The notes below the pieces were generated by a model. The model worked only from the letters and a program-made list of their open reading frames with translations. It was not told the DNA's origin and did no database searches. Below, piece by piece: positions 21,829-32,169 of a stretch of DNA of 64,000 nucleotides. Where the stretch lies: NCBI RefSeq assembly GCF_002093745.1, contig NZ_MTSB01000007.1, positions 236,348 through 300,347 on the forward strand, given 5' to 3'. Source of the stretch: Pseudomonas graminis (lineage in GTDB: Bacteria; Pseudomonadota; Gammaproteobacteria; Pseudomonadales; Pseudomonadaceae). How positions within the stretch are numbered: position 1 is the first letter of the stretch; the number at the start of each line of letters is the position of its first letter. A program made the position numbers and the translations under genes.

Positions 21829-23340
21829 TTACGGCTTGGGTGCGGCAGCCGCTACGGAAATATTGCCTGCTTCCCACTGAGACTCACGTGAATTCAAGGC
21901 CGCTGCAATAGCCTGAACTTTGGTGGAAGAAAGCTCTGACGGCAGCGGATCAAGACCCGCACTCGCGAAGATCTGACCGTAAGCATTGCGCAGATCGGCG
22001 TACGCGAGATCGCGGCGCAGGTCAGCCTGCAGGGTGTTGAGTTCGCCCTGAATCAGATCCAGCTCACCGATGCCGGCGGCCTGATAACGATTACGCAGTT
22101 GCCCGACGATCTGGCTGTCGATGTTCGACAACTGCTGGCTGGTTTTGAACTGGCGCAGCGCCTCGTTGTAATTGGCGTTGGCGACGTAGAGCTGGGCCAG
22201 CACGGCGATGGACATGGCTTGACGACGCGCGGTTGCGACTTCTTCACCCGCTTTGGCCACGTCGATGGCAGCCGGTGCGGAAAGAACGTTGAACAGGTTC
22301 CAGGTGACTTTCACACCCAGATCAGCCCATTTGTCGTTGACCAGAAACGAGTTGCTGTCGTAATGACCGCCCGCCGAGAACTCCAGGCCAGGCAGCATGC
22401 GCAGCATGGCCTTGCGGGTTTCGGCGGAACTGATGCGTGTCTGGTAGTCCTGTTCGCGCAGCTCGGGGCGGCTGGCCAGTGCTTCGGTTTCCAGGCGTGC
22501 CATATCGACCTTGAGTTCCGGAATCGAGTAATCGTCCGGGGTCGCCAGTTTCAGATCGGTGCCCATCGGCAGATTGATCAGCGTGGCCAGTTCGGTCTTG
22601 GCCAGTGACAGCGCCTTGCGTTGTTCTTCCAGCTGGCGCGTGGCCTGAATCAGCGAACGTTGATAACCCAGCGCCTGGACCGGATCCCCCACGCGCTGCT
22701 CGCTCATGCTCTGGCTGTTGTCCTGCGCTTTCTCGACGCGGGCCATCAGGTTGTCGATCTGCTTGAGCATGCGCTCGGCGGCCACGGCACGCCAATAGGC
22801 TGATCGGACGTCCTGAACGATTGTGTTGATCACCTTGCGGCGTCGTTCCTGAACAATCAGACGCTGATCGCCTTGCTGTTTGGCGCTGATGTAACTGACG
22901 CCGAAGTCCAGTACGTTCCACACCATGGTCAGGTCAGCGACCCGCCGGCTGCGATCCTGCGAGGTCGACGGTTCGAGGGACTGGGTGCCGGTCTGAACAC
23001 TTTCACTGCTGGATGCGCTGACGTTACTGCGTCCGGCATAGCCTGCCGACAGCGCCATGCGCGGCAGCATGTCGAAGCTGGCGAGGTCCAGTTGTCGCTT
23101 GGCCAGTGCTTCTTCCATGATTTTCAGGCGCGCTTCAAGGTTGTACTTCACCGCGCGGGCCATGGCTTGATGCAGGGTCAAGGCACCGTTCAGTGGCTCC
23201 TGATCCCTGTACATCAGTTGCAGGTCGCTTTTGGCGCGCTGCTCGCTGACGCTTCGGTCGATAGGCTGGCTGGTGACAGCGCAACCGCTCACTACCAGCG
23301 CCAGCAGACTGATGCTGAACAACTTCTGACTTCTTTTCAT
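21829..23340 (-). CDS. TolC-family outer-membrane lipoprotein
   Basis: A 503-residue outer membrane efflux protein. The N-terminus is a lipoprotein signal (a basic start, then LLALVVSGCA with the acylated cysteine), as in OprM/NodT-type factors. Two long coiled-coil halves typical of the TolC barrel follow (about 85-285 and 300-470), with pseudo-repeat elements such as RSAYWRAVAAERMLKQI and QLYVANANYNEALRQF. ATG at 23340 fixes the signal peptide. It is 74 bases downstream of the giant surface-protein gene in the same direction, so it is the likely outer-membrane exit duct for that protein. Confidence 0.88.
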   Translation of the reverse strand: MKRSQKLFSISLLALVVSGCAVTSQPIDRSVSEQRAKSDLQLMYRDQEPLNGALTLHQAMARAVKYNLEARLKIMEEALAKRQLDLASFDMLPRMALSAGYAGRSNVSASSSESVQTGTQSLEPSTSQDRSRRVADLTMVWNVLDFGVSYISAKQQGDQRLIVQERRRKVINTIVQDVRSAYWRAVAAERMLKQIDNLMARVEKAQDNSQSMSEQRVGDPVQALGYQRSLIQATRQLEEQRKALSLAKTELATLINLPMGTDLKLATPDDYSIPELKVDMARLETEALASRPELREQDYQTRISSAETRKAMLRMLPGLEFSAGGHYDSNSFLVNDKWADLGVKVTWNLFNVLSAPAAIDVAKAGEEVATARRQAMSIAVLAQLYVANANYNEALRQFKTSQQLSNIDSQIVGQLRNRYQAAGIGELDLIQGELNTLQADLRRDLAYADLRNAYGQIFASAGLDPLPSELSSTKVQAIAAALNSRESQWEAGNISVAAAAPKP

Positions 23341-23414
23341 GCTCCGACCGCCCCTAGCTACCGCATTCTTTTTTATGAGCGCCGTACAGGAACGGCGCAT
23401 TACTAAACCCTGTT

Positions 23415-26400
23415 TCAGGCTTGCGCTTCACTGACACCGACTTCCCCTAAAGCCCATGCCAGTGCGCGCAGTTTTTCTTGCTCGTTATCGGTGATCTGTT
23501 GCAACTGCTGACCCAGGGTCAGCGCGCCGAATCCTGCCTGGATGCTCTGTGACGAGTCCCGCAGGCCGTTGCTGCCAGCGCTGTCGAAGGCGCCCGTTGT
23601 CGAGGTGTCCGTCGCAGATTCGCGAGAAAACAGCGTCGACAGCGTGCTGGTGCCGAACACGCTGCCTTCTCCGCTGTTGAAGCCTGTAAAACCGGAGCCT
23701 GGCCCGCCGACGCTGCTGGAGTCGAACACCTGGGCAATAAAGCTCGGTGCCAGCGCACGGTTGGTGATGAAGATGTTGCCCACAGGCGGCAGGCCGCCGC
23801 CGGTGGTGCGCTGTTCGAACAACGGTGAGAAGCTCAAAGGCGAACCCAGGTTGCCCGTTGGCGGACCGAACAGTGCCGGCTGCAGCGGCAGATTCGGTGT
23901 GTTGACCAACGGTGCTGGCGCGTCGACCCGGAACTGCGGGTCTCCCGACAGCGACGTGGTCGTGACGGCGTAGTTGGGCGACAGCGCGATGCCTGTGCCG
24001 GCGTTACCCGCCCGATCAGTCACCGTGCTGCTGTCCAGCACAATGAAGTTGCTCGGGTCAGTCACGTTCGCGGTCGGTGTCAGGGTCGCGGTCCAAGTGG
24101 TGCCGCCATCGCCGCTGCTCAGGTTGGACAGCGTGCCGTTGGCCACGCTGACGTCCGACAGCGTGAAATTGTTCACCGGCTCGCTGAAAGCGAACGTCAC
24201 CTGTGATGTCTGACCCGTTACCAGGTTCGGATTGGCAAGGGAGACGGTCGCTGTCGGACGCTGGTTATCGATGCTGTAGTTGCTGGACAGGGCAACGGCT
24301 GTACCTGCGTTACCCGCCAGATCGTTGAGCCTGCCGCTGTCCAGAACGATGAAATTGCTGGGCGCAGTGGTGACATTGGCATCCGGCGTCAGGGTCGCGG
24401 TCCAGGTGAGGCCGCCGTTGCTGCTGCTCAGGCTGGACAGCGTGCCATTGCCTACGCTGATGTCCGAGAGGTCGAAATTGGTCACTGGCTCGCTGAAGGC
24501 AAAGGTCACCAGCGAAGTCTGACCGATGGCCAGGTTCGGATTGGCGACGGTAATGGTCGCCGTGGGGCGCTGAGTGTCGATGGCGTAGTTGTTCGATGCC
24601 GTGGTGCCGCTGCCGGTGTTGCCCGATGCATCGGCGATGCCGGTGTTATCCAGCGTGATCAGGTTGGTCGCATCGGTCACGTTTGCATTGGGCGTGAAGG
24701 TGGCGGTCCAGGTGATACCGCCGTCGTTGCTGCTGACCGTGCTCAGCGTGCCGTTGGCGACGGTCAGGTCGGCATTGCTGAAACCGTTGACCGCTTCGCT
24801 GAAGGTGATGGTCACCTGTGACGTTTCGCCTGCCGACAGGGCGCTGTCCGCAATAACAACGCTGGCGGTTGGCCGGGCCAGATCAATGCCGTAACTATTG
24901 GACTGGGTCGTGCCACTGCCTGCGTTGCCGGCCAGATCCGCGACGCCACTGTTATCGAGCGTCACGGCATTATTGCTGCTGGTGGTGCCTGCGTTCGGGG
25001 TGAGCGTTGCGGTCCAGGTGATACCGCCGTCGCTGCTGCTGACGGCGCTCAATGTGCCGTTGGCGACGGTCAGGTCGGCGTTGGTGAAACCGCTGACCGC
25101 CTCGCTGAAGGTGATGGTCACCTGCGAGGTTTCACCGATGGCCAACGCATTGTCAGCGACCACGATGGTCGCCGTCGGGCGCTGAGTGTCGATGGTGTAG
25201 TTGTTCGATGCCGTGGTGCCGCTGCCGGTGTTGCCCGCAGCATTGGTAACGCCGCTGTTATCCAGCGTGATCAGGTTGCTCGCATCGGTCACGTTTGCAG
25301 TTGGTGTGAAGGTCGCGGTCCAGGTGATGCCACCGTCGTTGCTGCTGACTGTGCTCAATGTGCCGTTGGCGACGGTCAGGTCGGCATTGCTGAAGCCGTT
25401 GACGGCCTGGCTGAACGTGAACGTGACCAGAGACGTCTCGCCTGCGGACAAGGCATTGTCGGCCATCGCGATGGTGGCGGAAGGTCTGGTCGTGTCGACG
25501 GTGAAACTGCCCGAACTGATAATGCCGCTGCCGGCGTTACCCGCCAGGTCAGTGACACCGGCGCTGTTCAGGCTGATCTGCCCGGTGCTGGCATTCACGT
25601 TGGCGCCGGGTGTGAACGTCGCGGTCCAGGTGATACCGCCGTCGTTGCTGCTGACGGCGCTCAAGGTGCCGTTCGGTACGCTCAGATCGCTGTTATCGAA
25701 ACCGCTGACCGCCTCATTGAACGTGATCGTGACCAGTGAGGTCTCACCGGCGCCCAGCGCACTGTCCGCGACCACGATGCTGGCGGTCGGGCGTGACGAG
25801 TCGATGGCGTAATTGTTGGACAGGGTCAGGCCGCTGCCGGCGTTACCTGCCAGGTCAGTCACACCGGCATTGTTCAGGGCTATCGAATTGCTGGCGCTGG
25901 TGGTGCCTGCGGTCGGGGTCAGCGTCGCGGTCCAGGTGATGCCGCCGTCGCTGCTGCTGACCGCGCTCAGGGTACCGTTGCTGATGTTCAGGTCTGCGTT
26001 GGTGAAACCGCTGACCGCTTCGTTGAAGGTGATGGTCACCTGCGAGGTTTCACCGATGGCCAGCGCATTGTCGGCCACCAAAATGGTCGCCGTCGGGCGC
26101 TGGGTGTCGATGGCATAGTTGTTCGATGCCGTGACGCCGCTGCCGGTGTTGCCTGAGGCATTGGTGAACCCGGTGTTGTCCAGGGTCACGAGGTTGCTCG
26201 TATCGGTGACGTTCGCCGTTGGCGTGAAGGTCGCGGTCCAGGTGATGCCGCCGTCGCTGCTGCTGACTGCGCTCAGCGTCCCGTTCTCGACCGTCAGGTC
26301 TGCGTTGTTGAAACCGCTGACCGCTTCGCTGAAGGTAATGGTCACCAACGAGGTTTCACCCACCGACAGCGCATTGTCAGCAACCACGACAGTGGCCGTC

Positions 26401-29400
26401 GGCTGGTTGGTGTCGATGCTGTAATTGTTGGAGGTGGTGACGCCGCTTCCGGTGTTGCCCGCCAGGTCCGCCACGCCGGCGTTGTTCAGCGTGATCAGGT
26501 TGATGCTGTCGGCGACATTGAGGGTCGGCGTGAAGGTGGCGGTCCAGGTGATACCGCCGTCGCTGCTGCTGACCGCGCTCAACGTCCCGTTTTCAACGCT
26601 CAGGTCTGCGTTGTTGAAGCCGCTGACGGCCTCGCTGAAGGTGATGGTCACTAGCGAGGTTTCGCCCACAGACAACGCGCTGTCCGCAACCACGATGCTG
26701 GCGGTCGGGCGTGCCGTGTCGATGGCGTAATTGTTGGAGACGGTCAGCCCGGTGCCTGCGTTTCCTGCCTGATCAGTGACACCCGCGTTGTTCAGGGTCA
26801 CCAGATTGCTGCTGTCTGTGACACCCGTTGACGGCGTGAGCGTTGCCGTCCAGGTCAGGCCTCCGTCGCTGCTGCTCACCGCACTCAACGTACCGTTGGC
26901 CACTACGAGGTCGGCATTGCTGAAACCGCTGACCGCTTCGCTGAAGGTGACGGTCACCAGCGACGTTTCACCGATGGCCAGCGCGTTGTCGGCCACCACA
27001 ATGCTGGCCGTCGGGCGCAGGGTGTCGATGGCGTAGTTGTTCGAGGAGGTGACACCACTGCCGGTCACGCCCGAGCCGTTGGTGAAGCCGGTGTTGTCCA
27101 GGGTGATCAGGTTGCTTGCGTCGGTCACGTTTGCGGTCGGCGTGAAGGTCGCCGTCCAGGTGATACCGCCGTCACTGCTGCTGACGGTGCTCAACGTACC
27201 GTTCTCGACCGTCAGGTCGGCATTGTTGAAGCCGATGACCGCTTCGCTGAAGGTGATGGTGACCAGCGAGGTTTCGCCCACAGACAACGCGCTGTCGGCG
27301 ACCACGACGGTGGCGGTCGGCTGCTGAGTGGCAATGGTGAAATTGCCGGAATCGGTCGTGCCGCTGCCGATATTGCCTGCCAGATCGGTCACGCCCGTGT
27401 TGTTCAGCGTGATCACGTTCGTGGTATCGGCGACATTGGCATTTGGCGTGTAGGTCGCGGTCCAGGTGATACCGCCGTCGCTGCTGCTCACAGCGCTCAA
27501 GGTGCCATTGGGTACGCTCAGGTCGGCGTTGGTAAAGCCGACAACGGCCTCGCTGAAGGTGACGGTCACCAGTGAGGTTTCACCTGCGGTCAAGGCATTG
27601 TCCGACATTGTGATACTGGCAGTCGGGCGTACCGTGTCGATGGCGTAATTGTTCGACGTGCTCAGGCCGCTGCCGGCGTTGCCCGCCAGATCGGTGACGC
27701 CGCCGTTGTTCAGATTCACCGAATTGCTGTTGCTGTTGACCCCTGTGGTCGGCGTCAGGGTGGCGGTCCAGGTGATGCCGCCATCGCTGCTGCTGACCGT
27801 ACTCAGTGTGCCGTTGCTGATGCTCAGGTCGGCATTGGTGAAACCGCTGACCGCTTCGCTGAAGGTGATGGTCACCAGCGACGTTTCACCAATGCCCAGC
27901 GCGTTGTCGGCCACCACAATGCTGGCCGTCGGGCGCTGAGTGTCGATGGCATAGTTGTTGGAACTGATGGTGCCAGTGCCTGCGTTGCCGGAAGCGTTGG
28001 CGACGCCGCTTGCATTGAGCGTGATCAGGTTGGTGGTATCGGTCACGTTGGCGGTTGGCGTGAGGGTCGCGGTCCAGGTGATGCCACCGTCGCTGCTGCT
28101 CACGGCGCTCAAGGTGCCATTGGCGATGGTCAGGTCGGCGTTGGTGAAGCCGCTGACGGCTTCGCTGAAGGTAATGGTGACCAGCGAGGTTTCGCCAGCA
28201 GAAAGGGTGCTGTCGGCCACGACCACGGTAGCGCTCGGGCGCACAGTATTGATGGTGAAGTTGCCCGAGTTGCTGGTGCCGGAGCCTGCGTTACCGGCCA
28301 GATCAGCCACGCCAGCGTTATTCAGGCTGATCAGGTTGGTGGTGTCACTTACGTTGTTATTCGGCGTGTAGGTCGCCGTCCAGGTGACGCCACCGTCGCT
28401 GCTGGTGACGGTGCTCAAGGTGCCGTTGGGCACCGTCAGGTCGGCATTGGTGAAACCGCTGACGGCCTCGCTGAAGGTAATGGTGACCAGCGAGGTTTCA
28501 CCCGCCGTGAGGTTGGCGTCCGCTACCAGAATGTTTGCAGTCGGGCGCTGGGTATCGATGGCGTAATTGTTCGAGTCTGTGGTGCCCGCCCCGGTATTGC
28601 CCGCCGCATCGGTCACCTCTGTGTTGGCCAGAGTAATGACGTTGGTGCTGTCGGTAATGTTGTTGGTCGGGGTGAACGTCGCGGTCCAGACAATGTTGTT
28701 GCTGGTGGTCACGGTACTCAGGGTGCCATTGACAACGGTCAGGTCCGCGTTGGTGAAACCCGTCACCGCTTCGCTGAAGGTAATGGTGACCTGCGAGGTT
28801 TCACCGATGCTCAGCGCGTTGTCGGCCAGCACAATGCTTGCGGTCGGGCGCGCTGTGTCGATGGCGTAGTTGTTGGACGTGGCAGCGCCTGAGCCGGTGT
28901 TTCCGGACAGGTCCTGCACGCCTGCCCGGTTGAGGCTGATCTGGTTGGCGGTGCTGGTCAGGTTGGCGGTCGGCGTCAGGGTGGCGGTCCAGGTTTTGCC
29001 GCCGTCACTGCTGCTCACAGCGGTCAATGTGCCGTTGGCCACTGTGAGGTCGGCATTGTCGAAGCCGGTGACCACTTCACTGAACGTAATGGTGACCAGT
29101 GATGTTTCATCCGCCGCCAGTGCGGTGTCTGCTACCACAACAGTCACTGTCGGCGGAACGGTGTCGGACACTGCGTAGTTGTTGGAGGTCACTGTCCCGG
29201 TGCCGATATTGCCGGCAGAGTCCTGCACTGCCGATAACGACAGGCTGATGGCATCGGAGCTGTCGGAGGTATCGCTGGAGGCCGTAAAAGTGGCTGTCCA
29301 GGTGATGTTGTTGGTGGTCACCAGGTTGCTCAACGTACCGTTGGGCACGGTGATTTCGGAGATTTCCAGGCCGAAGACCGGCTCGCTGAACGTGAAGGTG

Positions 29401-31289
29401 ACCAGCGATGTGCCGCCCGAACTCAGCGACGTATTGGCAATCACGATGCTGGTGCCCGTTGGTGCAGTCGTGTCAGAGGTATAGGCAGCGTTGAGCGTGC
29501 CGCCGTCGTTGAAGATGTCATTGACGGCGTTAGGCGAGGTGCCATTGGTGCCGCCGCTGGTCGCTTGTCCGCCAGATCCGCTGCCACCCACGTTGCCGGT
29601 CAAGGCCGCGTTGTTGCCGGACGTGATGTTGACTGTGCCTTTGTTCCAGATCGCCCCGATACCACGGCCGCCGTTGCCGCCAATCGTGCCGCCACCGCCG
29701 CCGCCACCGCCTGCACCGATGTTGCTGCTGATGGTCGACGTGCCGATGATCGCCAGCGTGCCGGTCGATGCGTTGTAAATGCCGCCGACGGCTGATCCGC
29801 CTCTGCCGCCACTGGCGTCAAAGCCCGAACCGCCGCCACCGCCACCGATGGTGCGTCCGCCGCTGGTCGCAGTACCGCCTGCGCCACCGTTGGTGTACCC
29901 GGAAGCGCCAACGGCCCCGGCGCCGCCGCCCGCAGAATTGCCGCCCTTACCACTCAGAAAAGCAGGGTCGTATGATGCACCGTCGCCACCGCTATTGGCT
30001 GACGGGTCAGTAGGAGTGTAAGCCCCGGCACTGCCACCCGTAGCACCGTTCTGCCCGCCGATGCCGCCGCCACCGCCGCCGCCACCCCCTACGGTGGGCG
30101 AGAGGACACCGCCACCACCGCCACCGCCTGCTGCCGCGTTTGCAGTCACCGTGACGTTGCGCAGCGTGAGGTTGCCGGCGTTGTTGATACCGCCGCCCAG
30201 CGCATCAGAGGCCGAAATGGCCGAGCCGCTGTTTGCGCCCGCCGTGCTGGCCACGCCTCGGGTGATGATCACGCCGTCGAGTGTGGCCGTCACCCCGGAG
30301 TTGACCCGGATGACACTGGTTCTGTTCTGCCCGTCGAGGGTGACGTCGGCGACGCCGTCGTTGTTCAGGTCGCCATCCACGGTGATGTTTTTGCTGACCA
30401 CCAGCTGGCTTTGCAACGCAACGGTCATGCTGCTCGAAAAGGTCACGATATCGCCGTTCTGGGCATTGGTCAGCGCTTCACGCAAGCTGCCTGCGCCGGT
30501 GTTGCTGGTGGAGGTCACGGTGAAGGTTGCCAGCCCCCACTGGTAGGCATCCATCGACTGTTGCGAGAGGGCGCTGACGCTTTCGATGTTGCCGGTGGCA
30601 ATCTCCAGATCCCAGTCGCCACCCACCCCGGTGCGGTTGGTGGACGCCGCAACGTCTCGGCCGGTGAGGGTGGCCAGCGAGTCGACAAAGCTCAGGCCGG
30701 TGTCGCCCTCGGCGGTGTTGCAGGCGTAAATCAGAATATCGCCGCCGGCGTTCATGTCATTGCCGATTTCGGCCAGCAGAGCGCTGCGCTGCGCGATGTT
30801 GTCAGCAGAAACATAACTGTTGCCCAGCCACAGGTCGCCGGCGTTACCGTGCGCAATGATCTGCACCGAGCTGACGCCCTGATGGGATTCAAGGTAATCG
30901 GCAATCTGTTGCAGGCCATCTTTGGTGGCGTCCAGTTCGACCACTTGTGCGCCAGGTGCAACGCCCGCCAGCAGGCTGGCCGAGTCCTTCACCCGTGAGT
31001 CGACAAACACAACGGTGGTGCCGGGCACCGCAGCAGGCGTGACGGCAACGTCCGAAGAGGCCTGCCCTTGCGCGTGATGGTCGGTGGCACTGTTGGCCTG
31101 TTCGGCACTCTTGGCCGACGCGTCCGGCGTCGGCTGGCTGTCCGGCTGGGTCGCTTCAGCCACGGTGGCCGCGACCGCACCGTCGAACAGCATGCGCGGC
31201 TCGAGCGACATGATCATGGGGGAAACGGGGGAGGTTGCACTCGACGGTGCCCGCGTTGCAGTCCGCGACTTTTGTTTATTCCACCACAT
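23415..31289 (-). CDS. giant DUF4347 / Ig-like repeat surface protein (adhesin-like)
   Basis: About 2,624 residues. In order: a basic N-terminus without a Sec signal; a SLEPRMLFDGA motif (about 28-38) typical of very large exported proteins; a DUF4347 domain (about 90-255, with IIAHGNAGDLWLG and ILIYACNTAEGDTG); a parallel-beta-like stretch (about 258-350, GSLREALTNAQ, DVTLDGQN); a glycine-rich segment (about 385-590); 18 Ig-like repeats of about 102 residues (about 610-2445); and a unique C-terminus. No RTX nonapeptides are seen. ATG at 31289, with GGTGA upstream, is preferred to a GTG at 31298. Between a sulfotransferase and a TolC-type gene; likely a secreted adhesin or matrix protein. Confidence 0.85.
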   Translation of the reverse strand: MWWNKQKSRTATRAPSSATSPVSPMIMSLEPRMLFDGAVAATVAEATQPDSQPTPDASAKSAEQANSATDHHAQGQASSDVAVTPAAVPGTTVVFVDSRVKDSASLLAGVAPGAQVVELDATKDGLQQIADYLESHQGVSSVQIIAHGNAGDLWLGNSYVSADNIAQRSALLAEIGNDMNAGGDILIYACNTAEGDTGLSFVDSLATLTGRDVAASTNRTGVGGDWDLEIATGNIESVSALSQQSMDAYQWGLATFTVTSTSNTGAGSLREALTNAQNGDIVTFSSSMTVALQSQLVVSKNITVDGDLNNDGVADVTLDGQNRTSVIRVNSGVTATLDGVIITRGVASTAGANSGSAISASDALGGGINNAGNLTLRNVTVTANAAAGGGGGGGVLSPTVGGGGGGGGGIGGQNGATGGSAGAYTPTDPSANSGGDGASYDPAFLSGKGGNSAGGGAGAVGASGYTNGGAGGTATSGGRTIGGGGGGSGFDASGGRGGSAVGGIYNASTGTLAIIGTSTISSNIGAGGGGGGGGTIGGNGGRGIGAIWNKGTVNITSGNNAALTGNVGGSGSGGQATSGGTNGTSPNAVNDIFNDGGTLNAAYTSDTTAPTGTSIVIANTSLSSGGTSLVTFTFSEPVFGLEISEITVPNGTLSNLVTTNNITWTATFTASSDTSDSSDAISLSLSAVQDSAGNIGTGTVTSNNYAVSDTVPPTVTVVVADTALAADETSLVTITFSEVVTGFDNADLTVANGTLTAVSSSDGGKTWTATLTPTANLTSTANQISLNRAGVQDLSGNTGSGAATSNNYAIDTARPTASIVLADNALSIGETSQVTITFSEAVTGFTNADLTVVNGTLSTVTTSNNIVWTATFTPTNNITDSTNVITLANTEVTDAAGNTGAGTTDSNNYAIDTQRPTANILVADANLTAGETSLVTITFSEAVSGFTNADLTVPNGTLSTVTSSDGGVTWTATYTPNNNVSDTTNLISLNNAGVADLAGNAGSGTSNSGNFTINTVRPSATVVVADSTLSAGETSLVTITFSEAVSGFTNADLTIANGTLSAVSSSDGGITWTATLTPTANVTDTTNLITLNASGVANASGNAGTGTISSNNYAIDTQRPTASIVVADNALGIGETSLVTITFSEAVSGFTNADLSISNGTLSTVSSSDGGITWTATLTPTTGVNSNSNSVNLNNGGVTDLAGNAGSGLSTSNNYAIDTVRPTASITMSDNALTAGETSLVTVTFSEAVVGFTNADLSVPNGTLSAVSSSDGGITWTATYTPNANVADTTNVITLNNTGVTDLAGNIGSGTTDSGNFTIATQQPTATVVVADSALSVGETSLVTITFSEAVIGFNNADLTVENGTLSTVSSSDGGITWTATFTPTANVTDASNLITLDNTGFTNGSGVTGSGVTSSNNYAIDTLRPTASIVVADNALAIGETSLVTVTFSEAVSGFSNADLVVANGTLSAVSSSDGGLTWTATLTPSTGVTDSSNLVTLNNAGVTDQAGNAGTGLTVSNNYAIDTARPTASIVVADSALSVGETSLVTITFSEAVSGFNNADLSVENGTLSAVSSSDGGITWTATFTPTLNVADSINLITLNNAGVADLAGNTGSGVTTSNNYSIDTNQPTATVVVADNALSVGETSLVTITFSEAVSGFNNADLTVENGTLSAVSSSDGGITWTATFTPTANVTDTSNLVTLDNTGFTNASGNTGSGVTASNNYAIDTQRPTATILVADNALAIGETSQVTITFNEAVSGFTNADLNISNGTLSAVSSSDGGITWTATLTPTAGTTSASNSIALNNAGVTDLAGNAGSGLTLSNNYAIDSSRPTASIVVADSALGAGETSLVTITFNEAVSGFDNSDLSVPNGTLSAVSSNDGGITWTATFTPGANVNASTGQISLNSAGVTDLAGNAGSGIISSGSFTVDTTRPSATIAMADNALSAGETSLVTFTFSQAVNGFSNADLTVANGTLSTVSSNDGGITWTATFTPTANVTDASNLITLDNSGVTNAAGNTGSGTTASNNYTIDTQRPTATIVVADNALAIGETSQVTITFSEAVSGFTNADLTVANGTLSAVSSSDGGITWTATLTPNAGTTSSNNAVTLDNSGVADLAGNAGSGTTQSNSYGIDLARPTASVVIADSALSAGETSQVTITFSEAVNGFSNADLTVANGTLSTVSSNDGGITWTATFTPNANVTDATNLITLDNTGIADASGNTGSGTTASNNYAIDTQRPTATITVANPNLAIGQTSLVTFAFSEPVTNFDLSDISVGNGTLSSLSSSNGGLTWTATLTPDANVTTAPSNFIVLDSGRLNDLAGNAGTAVALSSNYSIDNQRPTATVSLANPNLVTGQTSQVTFAFSEPVNNFTLSDVSVANGTLSNLSSGDGGTTWTATLTPTANVTDPSNFIVLDSSTVTDRAGNAGTGIALSPNYAVTTTSLSGDPQFRVDAPAPLVNTPNLPLQPALFGPPTGNLGSPLSFSPLFEQRTTGGGLPPVGNIFITNRALAPSFIAQVFDSSSVGGPGSGFTGFNSGEGSVFGTSTLSTLFSRESATDTSTTGAFDSAGSNGLRDSSQSIQAGFGALTLGQQLQQITDNEQEKLRALAWALGEVGVSEAQA
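23960..29470 (-). repeat. array of 18 tandem Ig-like domain repeats
   Basis: The coding DNA repeats with a period of about 306 bases. Each unit encodes a variant of ADxALSxGETSLVTITFSEA, then NADLTVxNGTLS, SSSDGGITWTATFTP and a NLITL...SNNYAIDT linker. Units differ from one another by point changes; the first and last two are the most divergent (SGGTSLVTFTFSEPV, IGQTSLVTFAFSEPV). It matches the Bap-type bacterial Ig-like repeat. Confidence 0.9.
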
Positions 31290-31332
31290 GCGGCTCACCA
31301 GAGATCGAACATTAGGACTGATAAAACCGCGA

Positions 31333-32169
31333 TCAATTGACCACGGCGTCTGATTTCATGCGGATGACATTGGCTGCGCTGGCAGACCCGTCATTCCAGA
31401 ACGACAACGTTGAATACTGCTCGAACAGGTCTGGCGGCAGGATCGTGGGCCTTGTTTCCAGCGCAATGCGCGGCTTGACCTTGTGCAGGCCGGAGACGCC
31501 CAGTGCGTCATCGAACTGCGGGGCGTCATAAGCGAGGTTGTTGAAGTCGTGTTCAAACCACGGCTCTTCAATGAAGTCGTAGACCAGCCTGATGACGCGG
31601 TCCGGGGCCTGGGACAGCAGTTCGTAATCGATCAACAGGATCGAGTCGGCATGTTCGCCGTAATAGGCTTCCTTGAGCGATGCCCAGGCAAAGCCCACCA
31701 GGCGGTTGCGTTGCGCCAGCGTCTCGACCCGGCTGTAAACCGTGTTGCGCTCGACGTCATCGTTGAACAGCTTGGTGTTTTCGAAAGGGTTGGCGCGGTA
31801 CAGGCGTTCAATGCTGTCCATCACCCAGGCGACATTGCGTACGCAGGCAATCATTTTGCTCTGCGGGAACAGGTCCATGAGCGCGGGCAGTCGCGAGCTC
31901 CAGCCGCGGTTTGTATCGAATACGACGTCTTTGTCGGCCTTGTCGGCGTAATAGGATTCAAAAATCCCACGCAACAAGCGGCGACGCACGTCGGTATTGA
32001 TCACTGAGGAGAATTCACTGCCCGCGCTGCACTGGCCCAGAACGCTGGAAAACAATGAACCGACAGGGCTGCTCATGCCGGCATGAAAGCGCGGGTTTTG
32101 CAGAAGAATGGCCGAAAGCAGGGTGGACCCTGATCGTGGCAGCCCTGCGATAAAGTGAAATTTTTGCAT
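31333..32169 (-). CDS. sulfotransferase family protein
   Basis: A 278-residue PAPS-dependent sulfotransferase-like enzyme. The 5'-phosphosulfate loop is seen as GLPRSGSTLL (residues 9-18), and the 3'-phosphate region is likely CVRNVAWVMDSIERLYRANP (about 108-127). The target is unknown. It sits 43 bases upstream of the giant surface-protein gene in the same direction, so it may modify that protein, an attached glycan or another envelope component. It is divergent from the tail-collar gene. Confidence 0.85.
   Translation of the reverse strand: MQKFHFIAGLPRSGSTLLSAILLQNPRFHAGMSSPVGSLFSSVLGQCSAGSEFSSVINTDVRRRLLRGIFESYYADKADKDVVFDTNRGWSSRLPALMDLFPQSKMIACVRNVAWVMDSIERLYRANPFENTKLFNDDVERNTVYSRVETLAQRNRLVGFAWASLKEAYYGEHADSILLIDYELLSQAPDRVIRLVYDFIEEPWFEHDFNNLAYDAPQFDDALGVSGLHKVKPRIALETRPTILPPDLFEQYSTLSFWNDGSASAANVIRMKSDAVVN

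Noticed and set aside
24589..29484. Ladder of about 100-residue open frames antisense to the giant gene
   Set aside because: They recur every 306 bases because the Ig repeats do; they are reflections of the repeat array.
23415..31289. RTX toxin or LapA-type adhesin
   Set aside because: No calcium-binding nonapeptides and no LapD/LapG or ABC transporter genes nearby.
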